64,000 nt of DNA. Origin: Pogonophryne albipinna (Eukaryota > Chordata > Actinopteri > Perciformes > Artedidraconidae). The notes beneath the pieces were generated by a model, which made no database searches, was not told where the DNA came from, and saw only the letters and a program-made list of their open reading frames with translations. Of this stretch, positions 11,773-22,466 are shown in pieces. The stretch spans positions 22,762,734 through 22,826,733 of the forward strand of contig CM053259.1 of the NCBI GenBank assembly GCA_028583405.1, given 5' to 3'. The translations under genes and the position numbers were made by a program. Within the stretch, counting starts at the first letter, position 1; every line of letters starts with the position of its first letter.

Positions 11773-12303
11773 TGTGTAATTTTGCGTTTGTGAGTATTGT
11801 GTTTGTTTCCCGGGGAAAACACTCACGAGAAACACCGGCTGTTGTTATGCCTGCAGTGACGTTAAGTTACTCCGTTCTCCGCTTGTAATCATGCCGTTAC
11901 AAGCTTCCAAGTTGTATTTATCATCTGAATTTGCCGAAACAAGTTTAATATTCTGAAAGCCAAGACTTTGTTTAATTGAAATCAGATTAAAACAAACTGT
12001 AACGGACCCTGCCGTGTTATCTATGATTGCTATACACCTTACATTCATAATGTCAGCCGGAGGGAGGGGGGGCGGCGCTGAAGAAGAGCAGATTGCGAGT
12101 CCCTTTACAAGCTTCAAAAATGTATTTATCGTGTGATTTTGGAAATAAAAGTTTCATATTCTGAAAGCCAAGACTTTGTTTGTTTAAAATCAAACAAAAC
12201 ACCCATACCCCGAAAAAATAGTTTTTTACGTAAATCCACGTTTATTTTGAAATGAGCCGTTGCGACTTCCGACTGATTTCAATTGAGCGGGTCACATATT
12301 TTC
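11411..12303. mobile_element. Terminal-inverted-repeat element with family C core
   Basis: The left end ATATGTGACCTGCTCC and the right end form an inverted repeat of about 33 bp with 4-5 mismatches (11416-11450 versus 12265-12300). Inside are a GT microsatellite (11722-11777) and the family C core (11785-12105) with CCGGCTGTTGTTATGCC. A second partial core follows at 12110-12190. No transposase frame. Confidence 0.6.
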
Positions 12304-12518
12304 ATGGGACCCAAAATCCCTGGCGGCGCCCCTGGTTGTGTGAGTGTATGGCCAGAGGGCAGGACCTATAAACACATTTACTACCCAATAGCGTTGTGAG
12401 GCTGAACAAAAGGACCTTTTGACTGTAAATGTAGTCTTTTAAAAAAAAAAAATGTACTGACTTTTTTGGCGGCTCAATCCCCAGTTACATTTGAGTCGCC
12501 GAGAGGCTAAACTTGGCT

Positions 12519-12968
12519 TTAAACTGTGACGCGTTTTCGAAAAGAAAGTCCATGTTGAAGCAATATAGTTTTAAGGATATTTAATTCGAAAGATCTCACA
12601 AATGTTTGGTACTGAAGTGGGTCACCATTAAACACTGGAATGTCTTTCTTGGGCATGGATGATAGACACTGTTGCTGGATTAATAAAGCGGTTATTTCAT
12701 TTTGTTTTTCCATGACTGAAAATATATTGCACTTGTCACTGTTGCTTGTGGCAGTTACTGGATCTGGAGATGCTACATGTAAATGTTCATCTAGATTCCT
12801 GATGCCTGCATTGGGTGTTAGGGGAGCTGTATCAATTTTATGTTCATTGCCAAAGTTCTGTTGCAGTAACTATTTGGCCTTGCTGAATCCACTGTCTGAT
12901 GCCATTTGTTGGCAACTCCGTATAAGGTCTCTGGGCAGTCCTGTTGTATATTGCTCCAGGTAGTAGGT
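12519..12968 (-). pseudogene. BEL/Pao retrotransposon gag fragment
   Basis: The minus strand reads one frame with a single internal stop. The order is YLEQYTTG..RSCQQM..FGNEHKI, then a linker with NLDEHLHVASPDP, then EKQNEITALL and PVFNGDPLQYQTF. All three are hallmarks of fish BEL/Pao Gag (DUF1759-type region and the downstream helical part). The order is unexpected: the YLEQYT part normally follows the FNGDPLQY part. No RT, integrase or LTR is seen nearby. Confidence 0.7.
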
Positions 12969-13104
12969 AGCAGTCTCTGGGGTTATTGTTACGGAAACAA
13001 TTCTTCCCAAAACTCAACCATAAGCATCCTCAAATATTTAAAAATGAAAATGAAAAAGTAAAAATACTTCTCGGGGAATATAAAGAGAGCTGCATTGTGG
13101 CAGG

Positions 13105-14340
13105 ACAGTTTGTCTCTGCCTGCCACAGTCTGAGGGACAGTTTGTCTCTGCCACAGTCTGAGGGACAGTTTGTCTCTGCCACAGTCTGAGGGACAGTTTG
13201 TCTCTGCAACAGTCTGAGGGACAGTTTGTCTCTGCCACAGTCTGAGGGACAGTTTGTCTCTGCCACAGTCTGAGGGACAGTTTGTCTCTGCCACAGTCTG
13301 AGGGACAGTTTGTCTCTGCCTGCCACAGTCTGAGGGACAGTTTGTCTCTGCCACAGTCTGAGGGACAGTTTGTCTCTGCCACAGTCTGAGGGACAGTTTG
13401 TCTCTGCCACAGTCTGAGGGACAGTTTGTCTCTGCCTGCCACAGTCTGAGGGACAGTTTGTCTCTGCCACAGTCTGAGGGACAGTTTGTCTCTGCCACAG
13501 TCTGAGGGACAGTTTGTCTCTGCCTGCCACAGTCTGAGGGACAGTTTGTCTCTGCCACAGTCTGAGGGACAGTTTGTCTCTGCCACAGTCTGAGGGACAG
13601 TTTGTCTCTGCCACAGTCTGAGGGACAGTTTTTGTCTCTGCTACAGTCTGAGGGACAGTTTGTCTCTGCCACAGTCTGAGGGACAGTTTGTCTCTGCCAC
13701 AGTCTGAGGGACAGTTTGTCTCTGCCACAGTCTGAGGGACAGTTTGTCTCTGCAACAGTCTGAGGGACAGTTTGTCTCTGCCACAGTCTGAGGGACAGTT
13801 TGTCTCTGCCACAGTCTGAGGGACAGTTTGTCTCTGCCTGCCACAGTCTGAGGGACAGTTTGTCTCTGCCACAGTCTGAGGGACAGTTTGTCTCTGCCAC
13901 AGTCTGAGGGACAGTTTGTCTCTGCCACAGTCTGAGGGACAGTTTGTCTCTGCCTGCCACAGTCTGAGGGACAGTTTGTCTCTGCCACAGTCTGAGGGAC
14001 AGTTTGTCTCTGCCACAGTCTGAGGGACAGTTTGTCTCTGCCACAGTCTGAGGGACAGTTTGTCTCTGCCTGCCACAGTCTGAGGGACAGTTTGTCTCTG
14101 CCACAGTCTGAGGGACAGTTTGTCTCTGCCACAGTCTGAGGGACAGTTTGTCTCTGCTACAGTCTGAGGGACAGTTTGTCTCTGCCACAGTCTGAGGGAC
14201 AGTTTGTCTCTGCCACAGTCTGAGGGACAGTTTGTCTCTGCTACAGTCTGACGGACAGTTTGTCTCTGCTACAGTCTGAGGGACAGTTTGTCTCTGCCAC
14301 AGTCTGAGGGACAGTTTGTCTCTGCCACAGTCTGAGGGAA
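13105..14340. repeat. 28-bp minisatellite, about 43 copies
   Basis: Unit GCCACAGTCTGAGGGACAGT plus TTGTCTCT. Variant units carry a 4-bp TGCC insertion (second TGCC at 13121, 13321, 13437, 13525, 13839, 13955, 14071), so several spacings are exactly 116 bp (four units plus 4 bp). This hints at higher-order amplification. 28 is not a multiple of 3 and no frame meets a stop, so minus-strand frames of up to 456 codons exist without being genes. Confidence 0.97.
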
Positions 14341-14479
14341 CCGGAATGAGCAGATACACCAGGTCTCACATCTTATATATCTTAAGTATATATATCATAT
14401 TCTATTTTATATTAATCTATTTTATGAATGAAATGAATCTGTATTCCTTGTATAAAAAAAACATGTTCTTCGCAGTTTG

Positions 14480-14594
14480 TTTATAACTGTTTATTTGTGT
14501 GTATTTTTGTATAGATGTTACAACTATACAGAGCTTTGCCAATACTCTATGTAAATATGGTCATGCTAATACAGCTATTGAATTGAATTGAATT
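14480..14594 (+). mobile_element. LINE 3' tail
   Basis: Ends in CATGCTAATACAGCTATTGA followed by (ATTGA)n, the form of the 3' end of fish L2/CR1-like LINEs with a pentanucleotide tail. It abuts the fucosyltransferase pseudogene directly. Confidence 0.5.
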
Positions 14595-15190
14595 GATAGA
14601 TCTTTATACTCAGAGCTCAGGGAGTTTTGATATTTCACAACGCTATCCAGGATGACCTCACCAACCTCCCCACTTCACCTAGACCCAGATTTCAGAGGTG
14701 GATCTGGGTTAACACGGCCTCGCCTAACAACACTCGCAGAATAAAAGGCACTCAAGGCCTTTTTAATTTAACCATGAGCTACAGGAGGGATGCAGATATC
14801 CATGTCCACTGGAGACTGACTCTCAAGAAGGACATGGATGAAGATTTTGTGCTTCCCAGGAAGGAACGACTGCTTTGTTTGATTCTTGATAGAGGTGACC
14901 CCCACATACAAGCATGGAAGAGCTACTATGAAGAGCTTACTAAACACATAAAGGTGGATGTCTTTTACAGCTTGTCTGCCAGTTTCTCAAAGAGTAAGAA
15001 CTATTTCCAGACTGTCAGCAGCTGCAAATTCTACCTTTCCTTTGAGAGTTCAACTCACAGAGATTACATTACAGAATCGTTCAATGGACCTCTTGCAGCT
15101 GGCACTGTGCCGATAGTTTTGGGCCCCCCGAGAAGGAACTATGAGGATTTAGCCCCAGGTTCCTCCTTCCTTCATACTGACTTGCTCCAA
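14595..15190 (+). pseudogene. Truncated FUT9-like alpha-1,3-fucosyltransferase pseudogene
   Basis: About 200 residues align with the intact gene at 37812-38906, from the DRSLYS segment to GPPRRNYEDL..SSFLHTD. This covers most of the GT10 catalytic domain, including WVNTASPNNT, LSYRRD-like MSYRRD and [18 protein letters not shown]. The cytoplasmic tail, membrane anchor, stem and N-terminal part are missing, as is everything after about 15182 including the C-terminal Cys-rich tail. A one-base frameshift lies near 14611, and the downstream open frame (from about 14612) has no ATG at its start. Divergence is substantial, so it is an old paralogue fragment, not a recent copy. Where intact, this family adds fucose to N-acetyllactosamine in the Golgi. 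Confidence 0.85.
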
Positions 15191-15656
15191 AAGCTGAGCA
15201 GATACACAGTTTCACTCTCAGTAGCAGCAGCTTGATTCTGATTGGCTTGAAGGGCGGTCGTGTGATTTAAAAACAAAAAAATAAAATATTAATAAATAAA
15301 AAAATATTAATAGATTGGCATCAAAGGACACATAGATTGCTAGATATGCAGTTATTAATAACATCTAAAAAAAAAAACAATTCCCCTTTCCCTCAATTTT
15401 TGCGAGACCCCCCTGGCGGCCCCCCGGGGGGTCAGGGCCCCCACTTTGAAAAACACTGAGCTAACAGACTAATTTCCACCACTCATGGACCACACCCACC
15501 TTTTCTCTTGAAAGACTGGGTGACATACTGTCGCCCTTTAGTCCCTCTCTCTTTTCTTTCTCTCCTTTCTTTTCTTTTTGAAAGCCTGACTTTGTTAGTC
15601 GTTGAGACATGGTACACAACACACGTAAGTACTAGTAGCATCCCTTATCCTCACAT
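15191..15656. other. No gene; possible hAT right terminus
   Basis: AT-rich sequence, then 15395-15459 rich in GGGGG/CCCCC and ending CCACTTTGAAAAACACTG, which resembles a hAT terminal repeat. No matching left end found. 15460-15656 holds a TTTC-rich stretch and nothing recognisable. Confidence 0.45.
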
Positions 15657-18506
15657 CAGAGCCATATAATAGAAGAGTTACGACATCTCCGTTCACTCCA
15701 ATGGACCACTTTTTTACAGCAATGGCGGATCGTGGAGCCTCTCAATCGTTCCCCGGAAGTTAGCGCCAAGGCTAGCAGAGCTATAGAGTTGCAGCATAAT
15801 AGACCGTTCGTGACGGACTTTTAATGGTAATAAGAAGTTTAAAGATTTATATTGCGGATATTATCAGTACATCTGATTCAAATTAACATGTGTATTAAAG
15901 GATGTCAGTGGATTATCCCTAAATGAGTAGATTTAGGGAACGTTTACAGATAACAGATCAAGCTAGGATACCGAATCAAGTTAGCAACACACGTTGAACA
16001 GCCTTTTAATTGTAAATTCCGTTCTCTTAATGTCATTTCGTCCAACGTTGTTGAATTAGAGAAGAGGGGCTTCTAAACGGGATTGTATGCGGGGGTGGAG
16101 GGAGTTAAATATTAGATAAATATAACTTTGGTGCGTGTAAGAGTGAGTGTTTTTAGCAGAGCCATATTGTGTCCTTGTGATTATGTTGATTGTTACCTGT
16201 CTGTATAATGTTGCAGCTCAGCTGATTTTGGATTGATGGCAAAGGGAGAGGGACTTAAGTGAGAGTGAAAACACAAGGCAAGTTTAATACTACTGTTTTA
16301 TATAAGTAAGCATACTAAACATGTATTCTATCACTGTATTATATAAGTAATCTTGTTAGTAACCTACTGTATGGCAGGTGGAGGGGCAGTGATGTTACAG
16401 GTGGAGGAGCAAAACTGCAAGACAGCAAATTCACAAGACAGAGAAATCGAAGTATGTTCTCCAGAGAAGAGGTTGATTTCACTTCAATTTTTTCATATTT
16501 TCTAAAGATGTGGAAATGGCACAAAAAAAAACTTGAGAGCTGTAACCAAGACAACTGTAACAACATGAGTAGAGAGCCACCAAGGTTTTTCAAGTCCCTC
16601 TCTTACTCCATTTTGCCAAGCCAAACTTCCAGGTACATGACGGGACACCTTGCTTGTTTTTGTTGTTTGCGCTCCTCTGGCTGGGTGCTGGCAGGTGGAG
16701 GGCAGTGATCCCTTCCCTTCTTCCCTCAATCTTTGAGACTAATGTAAGTAGAAGACATGGCAGTGTAAATGTTCGAACATTTAAAATACTATACCACTTA
16801 AAAATAAGAAATATTACTTTTGTTACTAAGAGTTCATACTTATTATACCTGTGTCACCTTTCACACTATCGCTGTGATCATGAGCTATGGGCTTTGTAGA
16901 TACAGGTCCCGGGGTGAATCGTGGTGCAGGGGCCCTTCTCTTTTTGACAACAGGGCGATGCACGAAGATGGTGGGTATAGCCTCTGCTCTCAGCCTAGTC
17001 TTGCCCTTTTTTGTCTTGACAAACTGGTCTGCATCAAAATGTGCCTGCGGAGTGACTTGAGGTTACTTCACACACAGAACAACTCAGTTTTGTCTGCCCA
17101 CATACATATTCCATAGTGGTTGAATACACAGTATTAGGAAACACTTTATACTTACTGGACATGTTATACTCATTACATACTGTATATAAAATATGACCAA
17201 GAATGTGAGACAACTTTATAGAAATTCATATCACATCTGTTACTGATGCCATTTGTCATACTTTGTTAAACTCACAAATAATAAAGTTCCATAACTTCAG
17301 TTGGGAACAGAGACCACACCTTATCTCCCCAAGGCAATTTCCCATCCAATAGGTGTGCTATAGAGGTGTGTATAACCCTTTCTCCTGTCTGTTACTCCCT
17401 CTTTCAGCACAAGAACCAGAGGGGGATTCAATGGAGCCTGAATACCTGCACTGAGACCCTCACCCTGCACCCTGAGTCTCAACTCTCAGTGTTTTTCAAG
17501 CCTTTCCCTGTTTTTTTGTATTAAACAAAACATTAAGCTTTCCCAATGGTGTGGTTTTCGTTTTGTGAAAAAGTGCAAATGCTGTGTTTGTATATAAATC
17601 ACATATTTTGTTGCTGTTGGTCGTGAAATTGCTCCTGCTTCCTCCGCTCTGTGTCAGTGGGGAAGCCGTACATTCGTACTCCTTTCTCGGAGCGATTTGA
17701 GCATCCCCAGGCAGCACAGCAAACCATGGAGGCGACTAGGAGGCAGCACAGAAAACCAGGACAACACGGAGGAAAAGGCACAGACAAACTGCATGATATG
17801 CTATTCAATGTTTATTGAATTCCATGTATTTGCAATGGATGTTCCTAAAACAACACATTTAACATCATCATCATGCTGCTGCTGCTGCTAGTCCTTTGAT
17901 AGTCACCTGTCGGTCTCCTGTCCTTTCTGAAAGCCATAAAGATGACATTAGTCATTTAGATAACTTGTGTCCTCAATTACCATGGGATTACTGAAACTAC
18001 CATGAATTTAAGATAATGGTAGACATTAATCTAATCTGAATTTTAAAGCATTACTTTAGATCCCCTCCCTCTAAATATATCAATAAACATTAGAAAGTGA
18101 TGCTCCTGACTACCATACAAGTTTAAGAAGATAATATTGGTTTTAAATAATTCAAAGCTATAAATAAACAGCAACAGGCTCTTTAACCAAGGCACTGTTA
18201 GCCTAACATGTAAACTAGTTGTTCACACTAATCCTAATATTATCACTTAATATTAGCAAATTCTATTTTATTTTTTAAAACATATTGATGTAAATACATA
18301 CACATATCGATTTGTTGTATAAATATTGCAAATCAAAAACTTTATTCACTAATAATTACCAAAAATCGTAGTTCTATCTCCTGTTATCAATGCATTCACA
18401 TTGCCCACCATGAACTTCCGGGGAACGATCCTCGTCTACATGAACCACGTGACGATAACCGTTTTTGGACTTCCATTGTCGTAACTCTTCTATCTATATG
18501 GCTCTG
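15657..18506 (-). mobile_element. P-like (THAP) DNA transposon, degenerate
   Basis: Begins CAGAGCCATATAATAGAAG and ends with its inverse; the terminal inverted repeat is about 30 bp with one 1-bp indel. It is flanked by a perfect 8-bp duplication CCTCACAT (15649-15656 and 18507-18514). A THAP-domain start lies inside on the minus strand near the right end. The 8-bp duplication, CA terminus and THAP domain together point to the P superfamily; hAT elements also make 8-bp duplications but do not normally carry THAP. No full transposase frame remains in the 2850 bp. Confidence 0.8.
17599..17727 (-). pseudogene. THAP-domain N-terminus of a P-like transposase
   Basis: From an ATG at 17727 the minus strand encodes MVCCAAWGCSNR, then MYGFPTDTERRKQ, and stops after 42 codons. 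This matches the first half of the C2CH THAP zinc finger: paired N-terminal cysteines, the Asn-Arg after them, and the F-P-x-D-x-x-R-R motif. The second half (Trp, C-x2-H, AVPTIF-type end) is missing, either through an intron or decay. THAP domains bind DNA at transposon ends. Position and strand fit the 5' end of a transposase gene. Confidence 0.72.
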
Positions 18507-18514
18507 CCTCACAT

Positions 18515-19147
18515 GCTCTCACTCTCTGTTAAAAAGTGCCGTTTGGAGGCGGAGGCGGGACCAAACCATTACATGTAAATAGAAGGGGGTGTACCAAGGC
18601 TTTGGATAATTAACTTTTGGAAGAAAATAAGTTAAATGAATTGTAAGTTTAGTGAGTACATTATCAATCTAAAGTTATATTAATGTTAATTCTTGATGAT
18701 TGATGAAAGGTTACTTAAACGTTTTTTTCTTAATGTTCTAAAATAGTTTGGGCCCCCATGGTGAAGGTGTTTGGGGTGGCCAATAGGGTGGCTGCACTGC
18801 AGAGTTTATACTGGTTTATATCGTTTGGCTCGGAGTGTTATCTATGTGACAGCATTCAAATATGAGTTGTAGCCTCAAATGCCAGCCACAGTTGCTCTGC
18901 TGACATCCAGGAAGAGACATCCAGCCCGACTCGCTGTGGAAAGGTGAGAAGGTAATGTTTTATTCAGCAGCTATGATCTTAATTGAATTAAAATGTCAAT
19001 TTTAGGTTGAATTTCAAAACCCTAAGCATTACAAAGCACTTATTTTTCTTGTAAATCTGTGTTGAATTGCATTTAAATAGATGGTGTTCTGCATATAGAT
19101 TATTTTAGTCACATTTATTTAGACAACAAACTCATAATTGATTGTTT
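18515..19147. other. No gene recognised
   Basis: Ordinary AT-rich intergenic sequence with a short GC-rich GGAGGCGGAGGCGGG patch at 18546. No open frame, RNA or repeat termini identified. Confidence 0.5.
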
Positions 19148-19747
19148 TGATAATACCGGAGGACCGAGGAGTCGAGGAGGGGAAATTTAGAGGCTTCTCA
19201 ATACTCAAATTTCTCCTCCTCGGTCCTCCGATAGTGACCCGGAAATGAATTTCAGCGTGCCATTTTGAAGGACATCTAATTTCTCTAAATACACACCGAG
19301 GATCGAGCGTTGAGGAGGCTCTCTGGAGGAGCTATAACCGAGGATACACTGATGGTTCCTCCACGGCTCCTCCGCGGAAGCATTTCCGGGAACGGTGGAG
19401 GCGTGATGCACGGCCGGACTTATCTCAGCCAATGACAGCTCTGCATGCATCCCCTGGATATTATTTTAGAAACTGCTCTCATCGCGTTGCGATGTTTCCA
19501 GAGAGAACAGCTGTGAGGTCCGTGCAGAAAGCAGAGCAGTGTGTATAATATATATCACTCAGTATACTGTAACAGGCCTACTCTCTTTATTTGCTTTAGT
19601 TTAGTAGATAACTACAAACAAAGAGTCGATATTTTTCTAAGACCATTTAGTGCTTCACATAATAAAATACACAACGGCTGTAGCCTGATATGCTTTAGGA
19701 GCTGTAGGTGTGTGTGGTGCAGTGTGTAGGTGTGTGTGTGGTACATT

Positions 19748-21128
19748 CAGTGGCGGCCGGCCCATAGAGGCGCTAGGGGCGCCGCCCCACCTCTTCCCAC
19801 ATACGAAAAAAATAATATATATATATATATATTTTATATTTTTATTTTTAATGAACAAGGTAAATATCATACAATTGGTATCAGTAAAATGTATAATCTA
19901 CAATAAAATCTCGTTTAAAATTGTGTTACGATGTCTAAAGTTACTGATAAGTCACATGTTTCCTGCCTGGCCTTGCCCGTGGCATTAGTTTATCATTACT
20001 GGGCGCCGTGCAAGGAGCCCCCGAGCCAAACAGCAGCAACCAGCACGTTGCAAAAGTCTCAATAGTAAACTGTGCCGCCGAAACATAATTTCAGCCAATC
20101 AGCGCCGTCAAATATTTTGGTCACGAGGGCGCTCACGTTGGCGCCCACGTTGCTTACGTGCGTTGACGTGAGTTGTTTTTTAGACTCGTGAGTGACCAAG
20201 GTGACGCAGTATTTGGATGAGAATGGTGTGCAGGTGGAGTCGACGGACCTCGGTCCGCACCCAATTCCGTGCAAGAGCTACTCTCCAATCCTTTCGAAAG
20301 GAGAAGTTTGGGAGATAAATTGATACTTAAAGACCTTGGACCGGACCAACCCGATTTGTATATATCACAGCAAGCTCGTGAAAAAGACAAAACGTATCAA
20401 CGAGGCTTCTCACCGTAGCTGGTACACCAAAAAGGCATGGCTAGCTGGATGCAAACAGGTAAATGCTATCTTTTGTTTCCCATGCTTGCTCTTCAAACAG
20501 CCGGGGACAGATACGATCTGTTCAGAAACTAGACAAAAGTTAAACAAGTACAAACCACAGACTGTCTGTGTCATGGAGAATACAGTCGCTGGTTTATTTA
20601 TGTCTGTATAGGCCGTTGTTGTGAGTGTGGACGGTCGGAGCATATAACGTTAGCTTAGCCAAGCTCCATTCAGAAAACAAGCATTCTAAAAGGTTTTTTC
20701 GCCTGCCGTCTGTCTGCAGACTTGTCAAAGCATTAATTCATGGTTTTTACTAACCGGTATCAGTATGTTGTTACGTCGGCATCATTTAGAAACGTGTATT
20801 ACAATTTAATCACGGTCTAATATGTTCATTTTGTTGTAGTTGTAGCTCCCGAGCCAGCGCGTCTTGTTTGCATGTTGCGAGTAAACACAGCTGGCAGCCG
20901 CGGTGAAACTCGAGCGACTAGAGCGATGCTATAGGAGCGTTTAGAGCGAAGCGAATATTCGCATCGCGTCCGGTCTGAACGCAGCATTAAAGCGAGCTCC
21001 GCGCTGCACTGGAAACGCGCCATTACATCACCAGAAGTCCTAATTTAAGGGGTCATTTCTCCCCAAACATTTTTTTTACTCACTATATCAACAGCCCCAC
21101 CAAAAATATTTTCCACCAGCCGCCACTG
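19748..21128 (+). mobile_element. hAT transposon with an exact 8-bp target duplication
   Basis: Starts CAGTGGCGGCCGG and ends with the inverse (12 of 13 match). Flanked by GGTACATT at 19740-19747 and 21129-21136. The interior codes for the N-terminal part of a TTF-zinc-finger hAT transposase at about 20200-20545, but the catalytic and dimerisation regions are absent, so it is non-autonomous at 1381 bp. Confidence 0.9.
20200..20545 (+). pseudogene. TTF-type zinc finger of a hAT transposase (ZMYM1-like)
   Basis: One frame reads GPDQPDLYISQQAREKDKTY and then shifts by frame into RSWYTKKAWLAGCKQVNAIF followed by CFPCLLF. Trp-Tyr, the W-L-x-G motif and C-x2-C are the TTF zinc finger placed at the N-terminus of this hAT transposase group and of related domesticated ZMYM proteins. 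At least one frameshift at about 20410 and no downstream RNase H-like domain. It lies wholly within the hAT boundaries. Confidence 0.7.
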
Positions 21129-21697
21129 GGTACATTGTGTGTTGTACTGTGCGTAGATGCGGCGGACAGATGGGTCTCAGTTGGTTTGGTGTCCTCTGCT
21201 TACTTTTAAACTTACAACTGTTGGCCCGTAATTTCAATTCCCCATTTCAGCGACCAGAGAGAGGGGGGGGATATATCCAGTCTCTGATTGTATTACGTTA
21301 TTATGAGAGTGCTGAGCTCTCATACTTTAAATTGTATATATTTATATAAATATATTTGTGTGTGTGTTTCCGCATCTGTAGCCTGTTATTGTCTCATTGT
21401 ACCGCACTCTCAATGAATTCAAAGTAAATATGTGGGGGAACAATGTTCAGCTGATGTAACAGAGATTATAAAATACAGCTCTATGACAAAACACTAGACA
21501 GCTGATGCAGCTGTTGCCACGTAATAATGAACGGACCGCTCAGAGGAGAGGAGTTCTCATTTCTTTAAACGTCTGCTGCTTCCCCTCCTCTCTCCTCTGT
21601 TCCCCTCCTCGGTCCTCTGCTCGCATCTCCTGTGGGCGGGACCAAGTCTCGAGGAGGGGAGTCGAGGAGGGGAAATTTAAGAATTGAGAAGCCTCAT

Positions 21698-21902
21698 TTG
21701 TGTATGAGCCAGCCACGGCGGAATATTACTGCCAAAAGTGACGTGAGTGAGTCACGTGACTTTTGGCAGTAATATTCCGCAGTGAGAAGAAAAAGTTTTG
21801 TACTTGTAAAAAAAAGTTTTGTACTTGTAAAAAAAAGTTGTGTACTTGTAAAACCTGAATTTGTCTCTGAAACATGATTTATTAGAACAATGTTATGTGT
21901 TT
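21698..21902 (+). mobile_element. Left half of a split hairpin element
   Basis: Contains a long palindrome, CGGAATATTACTGCCAAAAG...inverse (21716-21778), then three AAGTTTTGTACTTGTAAAA-like tandem units. The right half is at 31288-31445. The intact version, on the other strand, is at 40480-40819. The two halves flank the family A element. Confidence 0.8.
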
Positions 21903-22466
21903 AATCCGTGTATCTACCGTCCAATTGTTTTCTTTATTAAACAAGGAAGAGCGTCTGAGAGACGTTTTTGCTTTTTGCTTTTTACCTTAGTAAATGGTCA
22001 TTGGAGCGAGGTGCGGGGCTCACGGAAGTGATTTCAAAACAAAAGCACTCGTGTGCTTGGAATGGTGATAATATTATAAACAAGGTGAATTTAGCGATCA
22101 CAGCGAAAACGGCCAAGACACATATTGAGCCCAGAAAATGAATGATATTAAGGGCTGTAAATATAATAGGCCTATGTCTAAAATGGACAACATTGTTAGG
22201 AGATTTAAACTACAGCGATTCTGCACTGCGGTCACCTCAGCCGTCTCTCGAGTTTGTTTTTTCAATTCAGATGCTCTCTTCATTTTTGGTCCTGCTATAT
22301 TTGATGATTGATATCGATACAAATATTTGTTATCATAAGTTCTTAATAAAACTGACACTGTTGGACTCGGTACTAGTTTGACTGCTACCAGAAATAAAAT
22401 GAAGTACTTTTACGGTGTACTTAGAATAATCCTCTGCCAGAGTCCCCTCTATAGTAGCCTACATAA

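Larger units (their letters stand above)
19188..21694. mobile_element. Inverted-repeat element hosting a nested hAT
   Basis: The left end GAGGCTTCTCAATACTC is inverted at the right end (about 21660-21694), with about 35 bp of imperfect match running into CTCCTCG-rich sequence. The left end also sits in a local hairpin with 19155-19187. No clear target duplication and no transposase of its own. It is split by the hAT at 19748-21128. Confidence 0.55.

Noticed and set aside
13105..14340. CRISPR-like appearance of 28-bp repeats
   Set aside because: Units are contiguous with no spacers, and the DNA is vertebrate.
12989..14359. 456-codon minus-strand frame across the 28-bp repeat
   Set aside because: The frame is open only because the repeat has no stop in any frame; composition is a fixed cycle of the same peptides and no family is recognisable.
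16339..16729. Minus-strand frames as P transposase
   Set aside because: No similarity to the catalytic or GTP-binding regions could be seen; only the THAP start is supported.
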